Source: JACKHO01 sp041398745 (lineage in GTDB: Bacteria > Planctomycetota > Planctomycetia > Planctomycetales > Planctomycetaceae). From it: a stretch of 64,000 nucleotides of DNA. Within the stretch, counting starts at the first letter, position 1, and each line of letters opens with the position of its first letter. The position numbers and the translations under genes are program-made. Shown here piece by piece: positions 46,301 to 54,260 of this stretch. Under the pieces are notes generated by a model. The model saw nothing but the letters and a program-made list of their open reading frames with translations. It was not told the DNA's origin and did not search any database. Location: NCBI GenBank assembly GCA_041398745.1, contig JAWKUB010000004.1, positions 496,001 through 560,000 on the forward strand, in the 5' to 3' direction.

Positions 46301-46417
46301 GTCATCTTGGGTGGGCTGACGACATCAACACTCCTGAACCTCCTGGTCGTGCCGACGTTCTACTATTGGCTCATGAGACCATCTGCTGCCGGACCGAGTT
46401 CCCCAGTGACATCATGA
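43319..46417 (+). CDS. CusA/CzcA-type RND efflux permease
   Basis: The 1032-residue protein begins [20 protein letters not shown] and contains the HME-RND segments [20 protein letters not shown] and [20 protein letters not shown]. The latter is the central helix with acidic proton-relay residues. About twelve membrane helices and two large periplasmic loops fit RND architecture. It lies 2 bp after the adaptor gene. Metal specificity cannot be read from the sequence; an ArsR-type regulator directly downstream favours metal or metalloid export. Confidence 0.93.
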   Translation: [1032 protein letters not shown]

Positions 46418-46460
46418 TATTGGAGTTCTGTGGGTGTTGATGAAAAGTCACAAATGGTAG

Positions 46461-46497
46461 TTGACAGACACAATTACACTACGTAGTGTAATTGTGT
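46461..46497 (+). promoter_or_regulatory. Promoter overlapped by a perfect 30-bp palindrome (ArsR operator)
   Basis: TTGACA at 46461-46466 and TAGTGT at 46484-46489 form a -35/-10 pair with 17-bp spacing. A perfect palindrome fills 46468-46497; its left half is ACACAATTACACTAC and the right half is the exact complement. ArsR/SmtB repressors bind inverted repeats of this kind, so the repressor probably blocks its own promoter. Confidence 0.8.
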
Positions 46498-46558
46498 TGT
46501 GCCGAGTCGACGCCCGAAACCTTGTCCGGTCAAAGCCAGTTTGCAGAGTCGTCCTCTG

Positions 46559-46858
46559 ATGTCGGAGGAACTCTCTAAAGACGTGGTGGCGTTGTTTGAG
46601 GTGCTGGCGAATGATTCGCGTCTGCGGCTGCTGCATCAAATTGCGAGAGAGGGGGAAATTTGCACCTCGGACCTTGCAGCGGCAGTCGAAATGAAGCCGC
46701 AAGCGGTTTCGAATCAGTTAAAACGTCTGCATGACAAGCGTATTGTCGGTAGTCGTCGCGACGGAAACAACGTTTTTTATCGCATCATCGACAACTGCGT
46801 GATCGAACTCATGGAACGTGCGATTTGCCTTGTCGAAGAAGGCTTGACTGAAAGCTAA
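46559..46858 (+). CDS. ArsR/SmtB-family transcriptional repressor
   Basis: The 99-residue protein, MSEELSKDVVALFEVLANDS, has a winged helix-turn-helix: RLRLLHQIAREGEICTSDLA, then VEMKPQAVSNQLKRLHDKRI and VGSRRDGNNVFYRIID. No CxC-type metal site is visible; one cysteine (EICTSD) sits in the helix 3 position and another in DNCVIE. The frame opens at GTG 46499, but that lies at the predicted transcription start, so I use the ATG at 46559. It follows the efflux operon and precedes a heme lipoprotein. Confidence 0.88.
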   Translation: MSEELSKDVVALFEVLANDSRLRLLHQIAREGEICTSDLAAAVEMKPQAVSNQLKRLHDKRIVGSRRDGNNVFYRIIDNCVIELMERAICLVEEGLTES

Positions 46859-46913
46859 AGCAGGCCGAACGGATCTGGATTAGGCTTACTACTTAAGGAA
46901 ATGTGAAACACCG

Positions 46914-48092
46914 ATGAAAACGTCATCGCAAATTGCCGCTCTGCTATGTGTCGTCCTGTTCTTCGGTTGCCAAGCGGCAGTTGAGCCCACTGTCAGTGAG
47001 ACTGAGTACGCCCCAGCTGACCCGGCCACTGAGCAGGTTGCGTCTCCCGACGCAGAAACGGGCGACTCCGAACCAGTGGCCACGGAAGAGGTCGCGGTGA
47101 AAAATGAAGAGCATGGCCCCGGGGAAGAGCACGAACATGGACCAGGTGGAGGACATGGTCCTGGGAGGGGTGGCCCGGGATTTCGCGGTGGGCGCGGACC
47201 AGGCGGTATGGCGGGTATGCGTCCGGACATGACAACCATTCATGGCATGTTTGGTGATCGTGACAAAATCCGACGCACCGTCAAGCTGCGTCCTGACGGA
47301 GCCGAGGCGCTCACGGAATCGGACGATGAGAAAATTGCCGCCTTCATTAAGCAGCACGTTCCGAACATGGATGCACGCGTTCTTGAAAACAATCCGCTGC
47401 CGCCCATGACGTTTCACCCTGTCTTCGTGCAACTCATCAAGAACTCAGAAAAGTACACACTCCAGTACGACGAGACGGAAAAAGGCGTGAAGGTGACCTA
47501 CCAGTCAGATGACCCTTATGTCGTCATGCTGGTACAGGAACACGCGAAGCTGGTAAGCCGCTTCATCCGGAATGGCATGGAGGAAATTCACACCGAGTAC
47601 GAACTCCCGAAATTCGATGAGAAAATCGCCACAGCACAGGCGAAGGCCATTACCGCTCGCGACGCACTGTTCCAGAAACTCTCAGGTCGACTGACTGAAG
47701 TCATTGCCGCAGAAGGTCCGGCGGCAGCAATCGAAGTCTGCAGCCGCGAGGCCGCCCAACTTGCGGAGATGGTCGGCAAAGAGCAGGGGGTGAAAATCGG
47801 ACGCACGGCCCTCAAGCTGCGGAACCCGAAGAATACCGCCCCCGCCTGGGTTCAGCCGCTACTGGAGTCACCACCGTCCGAAGGACAGTTCGTGAACCTG
47901 GAGAACGACACCGTCGGTGCGCTGCTTCCCATCAGGCTGCAAGCAAAGTGCGTCACCTGTCATGGCCCACAGGAGACCCTGCAGGAAGAGATCAAAGCCA
48001 AACTCGCCGAACATTATCCCAACGACGCCGCTACGGGATTCAAAGAAGGCGACCTCCGCGGCTGGTTCTGGGTTGAGGTCGCGGTGAAGTAG
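46914..48092 (+). CDS. DUF3365-type c-heme lipoprotein with His/Gly-rich N-tail
   Basis: The 392-residue lipoprotein has signal IAALLCVVLFFGC. Residues about 66-105 are rich in His, Gly and Glu (EEHGPGEEHEHGPGGGHGPG). A DUF3365 (Tll0287-like) domain covers the C-terminal half: IEVCSREAAQLAEMVGKEQG, IGRTALKLRNPKNTAPAWVQ and the heme motif AKCVTCHG near residue 345. DUF3365 proteins bind c-type heme and may sense redox or ligands. The His-rich tail could bind metal. It lies just after the ArsR gene, which hints at the same regulon. Confidence 0.83.
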   Translation: MKTSSQIAALLCVVLFFGCQAAVEPTVSETEYAPADPATEQVASPDAETGDSEPVATEEVAVKNEEHGPGEEHEHGPGGGHGPGRGGPGFRGGRGPGGMAGMRPDMTTIHGMFGDRDKIRRTVKLRPDGAEALTESDDEKIAAFIKQHVPNMDARVLENNPLPPMTFHPVFVQLIKNSEKYTLQYDETEKGVKVTYQSDDPYVVMLVQEHAKLVSRFIRNGMEEIHTEYELPKFDEKIATAQAKAITARDALFQKLSGRLTEVIAAEGPAAAIEVCSREAAQLAEMVGKEQGVKIGRTALKLRNPKNTAPAWVQPLLESPPSEGQFVNLENDTVGALLPIRLQAKCVTCHGPQETLQEEIKAKLAEHYPNDAATGFKEGDLRGWFWVEVAVK

Positions 48093-48141
48093 TTGTTTTT
48101 CGTTGCGTAGGTTGAGGCCGCCATATACTCTCAGGAGTCTT

Positions 48142-49107
48142 CTATTCGAGCGGAAGACGATATGCCGTTGCCGCGTTCTTCCAGTAGAAGTGCTCACGCG
48201 CTTCTTGACCTTTTTCACTAATGAACTGATCTACGAGCGTAACAAAGCTGGCGTAAGAACCGGTGTGCTTTGTCACCGGCCAGTTGCTGCCGTAGATGAG
48301 CCGGTCTTGGCCGAAACTGTCCCAGAGCACAGAAAGAACACTCTCATAGTGCGAAATGTTCTGCGGTGCCGGCTGTGGGACAGAACGCTGATACAATCCT
48401 GAGATTTTACAGGAGACATTCTTGTTCTCGGCAAGGTGTTTGACAGCTGCAATCCACTCCGGACTGGGAGCATTCCCGTCGAAGTCGTATCCGAGGCAGT
48501 GGTTCACAACAATGCGAAGATTCGGTATCTCGCGGGCCACACTGTCGATGGTTTGAATGCCTGGAATACCGCCGCTGTTTGTCAGGTAATCCATCGTCAA
48601 ATTGTGTCTGGCAAGAATGCGGAGGTTCTTTAGCACGCGTTCATCAGAGTAATGGATGGGATTGCGACTTCGTGGCCTGATGCCAACAAACCGCTTGTCG
48701 CTTTTCAGTTTGAGTAAGCGCTGTTCAAAGTCATCGCTGGAGACGTCAATGTTCCCAACCAGACCGACATAGAAACTGTCGCCGTCGACCGAATCCAGCA
48801 CCCAGCGATTGTCCTCATAGTTCAGACTGGCTTCCACAACGACAACACCGGTGACGCCAGCTGCTTTCGAGACTTTCGAATACTCAGCCGGTAAATGCGG
48901 CTTGTAGAGCACCGCATCATCTTTAGGCGGCCAGGTGATTTCGACATCGCGCGTCGTGTCATAGAGGTGAATGTGCGTATCAATCAAATGTTTGACCGGA
49001 GCAATCTTCACCGTTTCTGGTGGCGCCCCCGTCAGTTGAGACGTACCGACAAAGCAGACCAGTAGAGCCGAAAAACACTGAGCCAGGTAAATCTGCAAGC
49101 GATGCAT
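48142..49107 (-). CDS. Secreted amidohydrolase-2 family protein
   Basis: The 321-residue protein has a signal peptide, YLAQCFSALLVCFVGTSQLT. It then has the metal-binding start LIDTHIHLYD (HxH), a central histidine in RIVVNHCLGYDFDG and the late aspartate region RLIYGSNWPVTK. This is the TIM-barrel amidohydrolase fold of the L-fuconolactonase type. The substrate is probably a lactone or related carbohydrate derivative. An ATG at 49107 follows a GTG at 49110. Confidence 0.87.
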   Translation of the reverse strand: MHRLQIYLAQCFSALLVCFVGTSQLTGAPPETVKIAPVKHLIDTHIHLYDTTRDVEITWPPKDDAVLYKPHLPAEYSKVSKAAGVTGVVVVEASLNYEDNRWVLDSVDGDSFYVGLVGNIDVSSDDFEQRLLKLKSDKRFVGIRPRSRNPIHYSDERVLKNLRILARHNLTMDYLTNSGGIPGIQTIDSVAREIPNLRIVVNHCLGYDFDGNAPSPEWIAAVKHLAENKNVSCKISGLYQRSVPQPAPQNISHYESVLSVLWDSFGQDRLIYGSNWPVTKHTGSYASFVTLVDQFISEKGQEAREHFYWKNAATAYRLPLE

Positions 49108-49173
49108 CACAATTCCAAAGTTTAGTCGCGAACCGGAAGTGCAGAAGGGGCAGGGGGGCTATCTCAATTTCTG

Positions 49174-50571
49174 CTAACCGAGAAATTGCGAAATCGGTCC
49201 CTTCTGGTCGATGGTGAGAGCAACATCCAGTGCTCCGTAGTGGTCGATGTTGTTTCCGTAGGCATTCAACAGCGTGGTATACCAGTTGCCAAGCGTCTTG
49301 TGTCCGGGCTGGTCATAGTCAGGCAGTCGGATGTAACGCCGTCCAAGATTGAGCCGGGAATTGGCACCTGAGAGGACAACAAACGGCCACTCGGTCCCTT
49401 TGCTGTGATGAGTCTCTCCGTTGTCAGAGAAGTAGAACAACATCGTGTTATCAAACATTGTTCCGTCGCCTTCCGGAACACTTTTGAGACGCGTCACAAT
49501 TCGATCGACGACTGTCATATGTTGACGTCGAACTCGATTGCGAATCTCCAGTGCCTCGACCCCACCGTATGACTTATTGTGCCCCACATCGTGCAGGTTG
49601 ATGTTCTCTCCCTCCAAACCATTGAGTCCCGTGTAGTGAGTACCGAGTTCATCAATTGTGAAGGCGACGACATTGGTCATCCCGGAAATGAGCGTTGAAA
49701 GAAGTACTTCCGTCAGACCGAACTGCCGGTCGACGGTCGAGAGGTTCTCTGCCAGATACTTCTGCTCAAGCTGCGGGATGTGTTTCTGAATAATGTCTGC
49801 CATGGCATCGACCCGTCGATTGCGGGCACGGATGTCCTCGATGGCACTGGCATAGTTCTCGACTTTGACACGCTCGAACCCGCTGAGATCCTCCGCGATG
49901 TCAGCTTCACCGTTCGCGAGGAACTGCAACAGGCCTCGTTCGAGTTCGTACTGAGTCCGCTCCGTGCGGTTTTCGGAGACCGACTTAAACAATTCCTGAA
50001 GTGCAACCTTCGGAGATCCGAACGCGTAGTTTGGCTGTTGCGGTCCTCGGGCGGAAAATCCCTTCTCGATGCCATTCACGTTTCCTCTCGAGTTGCCCCC
50101 GCTGTCCGGGAAGCAGGCGAGTTCGATGTGTTCGAAGGGCGAGGGAAACATTTTCGCCAATTCAAAATCAACCGTCGCCCACTTGATTGAACTCAGTCGT
50201 TCATTGGCCTTAAACACTCCCAGCGACGAGCACCACGTGTGGTGTCCGGTCGTGCACATCTTTCCGGACAGGCCTTGCAGAATGGTGAGGTTACTGCGGT
50301 GTTCTGCCAGCGGGCTCATCCAGTCGGGAAGATCGTGCCCATCGAGGTCGGCAACGAAGCCTTCTTTGCGATTCTCAAATTCCAACTGCTCCTTGGAGAA
50401 TGAAGGCGGCACCAGCGATTCGGGGAGTAGCCCGTTCCCCTTGTGGATGAAAATGAATCGACGCGGGGCATTTTGTCCATCTGGAGCAGCCCCGAACAGA
50501 GTTCTTTGCGAAACACCCATTGCGCCCGCTGCGAGCAGAGACTGAATCAGAAAGTCACGTCGATTGTTCAT
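49174..50571 (-). CDS. DUF1552 secreted protein
   Basis: The 465-residue protein has a Tat-type signal (NNRRDFLIQSLLAAGAMGVS) and the DUF1552 landmarks: FIFIHKGNGLLPESLVPP, LQGLSGKMCTTGHHTWCSSL, and the late FYFSDNGETHHSKGTEWPFV. The fold belongs to the alkaline-phosphatase/sulfatase-like group related to DUF1501. Planctomycetes pair it with a DUF1592-type cytochrome protein, as here 50 bp upstream. The function is unknown; a periplasmic location is likely. Confidence 0.92.
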   Translation of the reverse strand: MNNRRDFLIQSLLAAGAMGVSQRTLFGAAPDGQNAPRRFIFIHKGNGLLPESLVPPSFSKEQLEFENRKEGFVADLDGHDLPDWMSPLAEHRSNLTILQGLSGKMCTTGHHTWCSSLGVFKANERLSSIKWATVDFELAKMFPSPFEHIELACFPDSGGNSRGNVNGIEKGFSARGPQQPNYAFGSPKVALQELFKSVSENRTERTQYELERGLLQFLANGEADIAEDLSGFERVKVENYASAIEDIRARNRRVDAMADIIQKHIPQLEQKYLAENLSTVDRQFGLTEVLLSTLISGMTNVVAFTIDELGTHYTGLNGLEGENINLHDVGHNKSYGGVEALEIRNRVRRQHMTVVDRIVTRLKSVPEGDGTMFDNTMLFYFSDNGETHHSKGTEWPFVVLSGANSRLNLGRRYIRLPDYDQPGHKTLGNWYTTLLNAYGNNIDHYGALDVALTIDQKGPISQFLG

Positions 50572-50621
50572 ATTGGAATCCCGTTACCACTCTTTGCTGC
50601 AATGTCGATTGATCGCAAAAC

Positions 50622-53219
50622 TTAGTCTATGTGGGCAATTGGCGAACCGGAAGCAGGCAGGTCTTTGCGATACATGAACGAGTCGGAGGTCAACAGCGAC
50701 ACAATGACCGCCCGGAAACTCCCACCACTCTCAACATATGCTAGATCGGCGTCAACGAGCGTTTTCGAATCGGAAAGCATTTCATTTCGTCCCATGAAGT
50801 AACGAAAAGCATGCCGAATAATCGACTGGCGCACCCGAGGTGATTTTGCGAGTCGATCAATGAGTTCGAATGCGTCCGCAACTTCTCCATCCAGGTTTGG
50901 ATCACCCGTTCCCGACAATTGTCCCGTGGCAATGACCGGCTTCGTCTTATAGACGACATCGGCACTGTTGCGTCCCGCATTTCGAATAATGTTTTCGGGG
51001 TGCTCCAGGTTCTCCTGAGTTCGGTATCGACCAAAATCGTCGAAGATTTCGAACGTGAGCCCGAGTGGGTTCATTTGTTGATGGCATTTCCAGCACTCCT
51101 GCTTCAGCGTGACCGAATTCAACCGTTCACGCAGTGTCCGGTGAGGATCTTCCGGGATTTGTGCATCAACGGTGATAGGAACATCCGGCACGCGCCCTGC
51201 GAGCAGCTTTTCGCGAACCCATCGCCCGCGTCGAACGGGGTCGGTTTCCGTATTCTGTGCGTGGGCCAGCAGCCAGGCCGGATGCGTCAGGATCCCTTTA
51301 CGGTGAGGAATGCGGAACGGTTGTTCGAGAGGATAGTCCCACGTCTCTTCTTCCGTGTATTCTCCGCGGGACCAGCGTCCCTGATAGTGCAATGGCCCGG
51401 CACCGGCAGGGCGGGGCAGGTTGTAGATTTCGGAGTAGCGATACTTCTGCCCTCCGTGAAAGAACCACGGATAGGTAATTGGCGTTAGGCCTTTGTCGAA
51501 TGTGTGTTCGAAAAACGTCATGAATCTTTCAAATTCCCGAACGTGCACCGCACGTCGCGACTCCTCCAGATTCGTGATTTTGAATTCTGCAAACAGGTCC
51601 TTGTGTTCCTCGAAATTGTCGAGCAGCGCCTGTTCCGTATTCTTTCGCCAGTCCGTGTGCTTCAGCCCCTCATAAGCACGACGCCAACGTTCGACAATTT
51701 TCTTACCCTCCTCATTGCTCTTTGTGTGGAGCACGAAGTTGAGGTCGGTTGTCAGCATTTGTTCGAAGACGTGCTCGTCCTGCGTCAGGATGTAATCGAT
51801 GAGACGGTCGGCCTCGTTTGTCACCGATCCTGCTGTGCCGGTATAACCTCGATCACCATTGTCGAAGAATCCGCCGCTTCTCAACTCGTCCTTGAATAAC
51901 TTGACGCTCGCCGGATAGCCAAAGAACTCGCGAAAAAAACGAACGATTTTCGGGTGCGTCGATTTATGGGAAGTGGGACTGATGCCACTGAGTGTGGGAT
52001 CAACTTCTTCAAAGAAGGATGTTTTGTCATCGAGCAATCGCTCAACTTCGCGGCGGTAGTCGTCTCGTGATTGCAAACGACCTTCCCCAGCCGCTTTCAT
52101 CAATTGCTCATCAGGAACTCGATCTGAAAGGGCATACGCAATGGCGTAGGCAGCTTCGCGAGGTGACAGCATTCTCCGTCCGTAATCATCCCGCTCACCC
52201 GCGCCAAACTCATAGCGGTAGAGAAATTCAGATTTCAGTAGAACGCTGATGAGCATTTGCCGCAGCCCAGCCTCGTTGCCCCCGAGTTCAACTCCTGAAC
52301 GGAACAGTTTCAGGTGACTGGCCAATTCGTCGTCAGTAGCCTCACGCTGCAGGACACAATCGAACTGAGCATTGACTGCGGCTACCAGTTCTTCGTCGGT
52401 GGGCTTTGAAGCCTTGCGAACAATGGCGACAAAGGCCTCTGGAGAGGTCGACGGGAACCAGCGGTCTTTGTCGTTGATGAAGGTCAGTTGTCTCCGATCT
52501 TCCCCGTAGTGAACCGCAGCAAAGACCTGTTTATCTGCAATCCATTGAGCGTTGTTCATCATCACTAGCAGATGCCCCCCGTCCAGGGTGGCGGTGTCGT
52601 AGTAACGCACGCCGGATTGTTCGGGCAACACAATGGGATTCGTCACACCGTAGAACGACCTCTGTCGCGCGCGACCTTCCAGCTTGAAGACAGCATTCAC
52701 GCGTTCATGGAAAATCTGCGGACTTACCAGCCAGCGGCGGGCTGGAGTGAATGGCTTCTCCGCAATCGAGCCATCGAACAGTTGTGTGTGATCGACGTAA
52801 TTGCCATAGGCAGGCTGTCGCAACTTTTCATCAAGCCGTGAAGCATTCCGCAGCTGAAGCTCCTGCCGGATCCAACTTGCCAGCGAGTTGTGTTCGTCTG
52901 AAGTCAATTGTTCCGCGTCGGGCGGGGGCATGAGCTCAAAGAACAATTGATCCTGGGCACGATTCAGCAAATCCAGCTGTGCATCGACTTGAAGCTTGGC
53001 AAAGTTGTCAAAACGCACACCCGCTTCGGCTTCTTCACCAGCATGGCAGTCGATGCAGCGAGCATTGACGACATCCTGCACCTCGCCAGCAAGTTGCAAT
53101 TCCCCATCAAATGCCATCAGCAGAGCCGATTGACAAAGCACCAGTGCGTGGACAAGAAATCGCGCCAGCACCAACGGACGTCGACCAGAGAAAAATTTCG
53201 GCGTCAAACGAGTCTCCAA
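50622..53219 (-). CDS. DUF1592/DUF1588/DUF1585 protein with N-terminal heme motif
   Basis: The 865-residue protein has a hydrophobic N-terminus, one heme motif (ARCIDCHAGEEAEAG) near residue 54, and then the planctomycete domain series. The DUF1595/DUF1592 region includes LKSEFLYRYEFGAGERDDYG and YAIAYALSDRVPDEQLMKAA. The DUF1588 region includes GRWVREKLLAGRVPDVP with TLKQECWKCHQQMNPLGLTF. DUF1585 lies at the end, AFRYFMGRNEMLSDSKTLVD. The start is uncertain: TTG at 53219 opens the frame and no clear ATG lies ahead of the signal. It is transcribed before the DUF1552 gene and is probably exported. Confidence 0.9.
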   Translation of the reverse strand: METRLTPKFFSGRRPLVLARFLVHALVLCQSALLMAFDGELQLAGEVQDVVNARCIDCHAGEEAEAGVRFDNFAKLQVDAQLDLLNRAQDQLFFELMPPPDAEQLTSDEHNSLASWIRQELQLRNASRLDEKLRQPAYGNYVDHTQLFDGSIAEKPFTPARRWLVSPQIFHERVNAVFKLEGRARQRSFYGVTNPIVLPEQSGVRYYDTATLDGGHLLVMMNNAQWIADKQVFAAVHYGEDRRQLTFINDKDRWFPSTSPEAFVAIVRKASKPTDEELVAAVNAQFDCVLQREATDDELASHLKLFRSGVELGGNEAGLRQMLISVLLKSEFLYRYEFGAGERDDYGRRMLSPREAAYAIAYALSDRVPDEQLMKAAGEGRLQSRDDYRREVERLLDDKTSFFEEVDPTLSGISPTSHKSTHPKIVRFFREFFGYPASVKLFKDELRSGGFFDNGDRGYTGTAGSVTNEADRLIDYILTQDEHVFEQMLTTDLNFVLHTKSNEEGKKIVERWRRAYEGLKHTDWRKNTEQALLDNFEEHKDLFAEFKITNLEESRRAVHVREFERFMTFFEHTFDKGLTPITYPWFFHGGQKYRYSEIYNLPRPAGAGPLHYQGRWSRGEYTEEETWDYPLEQPFRIPHRKGILTHPAWLLAHAQNTETDPVRRGRWVREKLLAGRVPDVPITVDAQIPEDPHRTLRERLNSVTLKQECWKCHQQMNPLGLTFEIFDDFGRYRTQENLEHPENIIRNAGRNSADVVYKTKPVIATGQLSGTGDPNLDGEVADAFELIDRLAKSPRVRQSIIRHAFRYFMGRNEMLSDSKTLVDADLAYVESGGSFRAVIVSLLTSDSFMYRKDLPASGSPIAHID

Positions 53220-53431
53220 TCGGGTTCTTGCAGATGGTGAGCCAAACGGCGGGCCTGTCAGCTTTGGTTTAGTTTAGTCAGACCGGTGACTGGGGACAAA
53301 CTTTGTATTGATCCCATCGGTTCGGCGCCAGACGCGACGTCTGCGAGGACACGAAGAATCACGGTTACAGTAGCAGGTCCGCTGGAACCGGACGATGAAT
53401 TTCAAACGCGGCATCACGTCCAGCAGAACAG

Positions 53432-54187
53432 CTACGTGTGATTCAATCGGACGCGAATTAGCAAATCATTGAGTTCTGCTTTTCCACTGGGAACATCGGG
53501 AAGGTGTGAAGTTTGATGTGCCACTTCCAGTATCGGGACCAGTCGCTCGAATTCACGTTGATGAAACGTCAGGTCTACGTCACTGAGAGTTTCCTTTTCG
53601 GCTCCGTGGATCTTCCGATCAATGAGGTCTGAGATGTAAGGCAACTGAAACGATTCGTTGAGGTGAACAAGGTTCGCCTCAATTTTACCCGACCGCATGA
53701 GATGAATTCCTGTCAGCAAGACACGATACACATACAGCAGCGGTTTCACGCGTGGAGGCGACTCTTTCTCAAATAGCTTCCACTGCGTCGCCGCAAAGCC
53801 GAGGTAATGGTGTGCATGGTGTCGCGTAATACACTTGGCTGCGATCGCTTTTAATTCCTCATGTTCGGAAGATGACTGCACAACGAGGGGCGAAAGTAGC
53901 TGTTCAAGTACGTATCCGTTTTTCTTGAGCATCAGGCCGAAGAACTTTGCCACGTCGTGTGTCACTAGGTCAATTTCCAATCCATCATGTATTCCCGACT
54001 TCTCCACGGTTTCCCGACCTGGATCAAGTCCCACAACGTCTGCCAGTGGCAGAACATGAGCCCCTCGCAAATCGAAGTCCGAATCGGTGGACGGAAAGCC
54101 GTACAAATGCGCGCCGCTGATTGTCGCAAAGAGCAGAGGAAGCGGGTGGTTGTCGACTTGTTTCTGTAAACGAGGATCGATTGTCAT
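53432..54187 (-). CDS. Nucleotidyltransferase-fold protein (downstream member of a pair)
   Basis: The 251-residue protein carries the nucleotidyltransferase signature ISGAHLYGFPSTDSDFDLRG (GSxxYG-xn-DxD type) near residue 23, with LEIDLVTHDVAKFFGLMLKK giving the third acidic residue. The C-terminal half is helical (HHYLGFAATQWKLFEKESPP). It resembles the COG3541-type group of predicted nucleotidyltransferases. The reading frame is open upstream to 54535, but the ATG at 54187 fits homology. It follows a longer paralogous gene after 73 bp. Confidence 0.82.
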   Translation of the reverse strand: MTIDPRLQKQVDNHPLPLLFATISGAHLYGFPSTDSDFDLRGAHVLPLADVVGLDPGRETVEKSGIHDGLEIDLVTHDVAKFFGLMLKKNGYVLEQLLSPLVVQSSSEHEELKAIAAKCITRHHAHHYLGFAATQWKLFEKESPPRVKPLLYVYRVLLTGIHLMRSGKIEANLVHLNESFQLPYISDLIDRKIHGAEKETLSDVDLTFHQREFERLVPILEVAHQTSHLPDVPSGKAELNDLLIRVRLNHT

Positions 54188-54260
54188 GATGTCAGGGTTT
54201 CCGTAGCGGCCATTTCTCAACAAGGCCGTCCTCTGAAATGAATCAACTTGACTAAAACAG

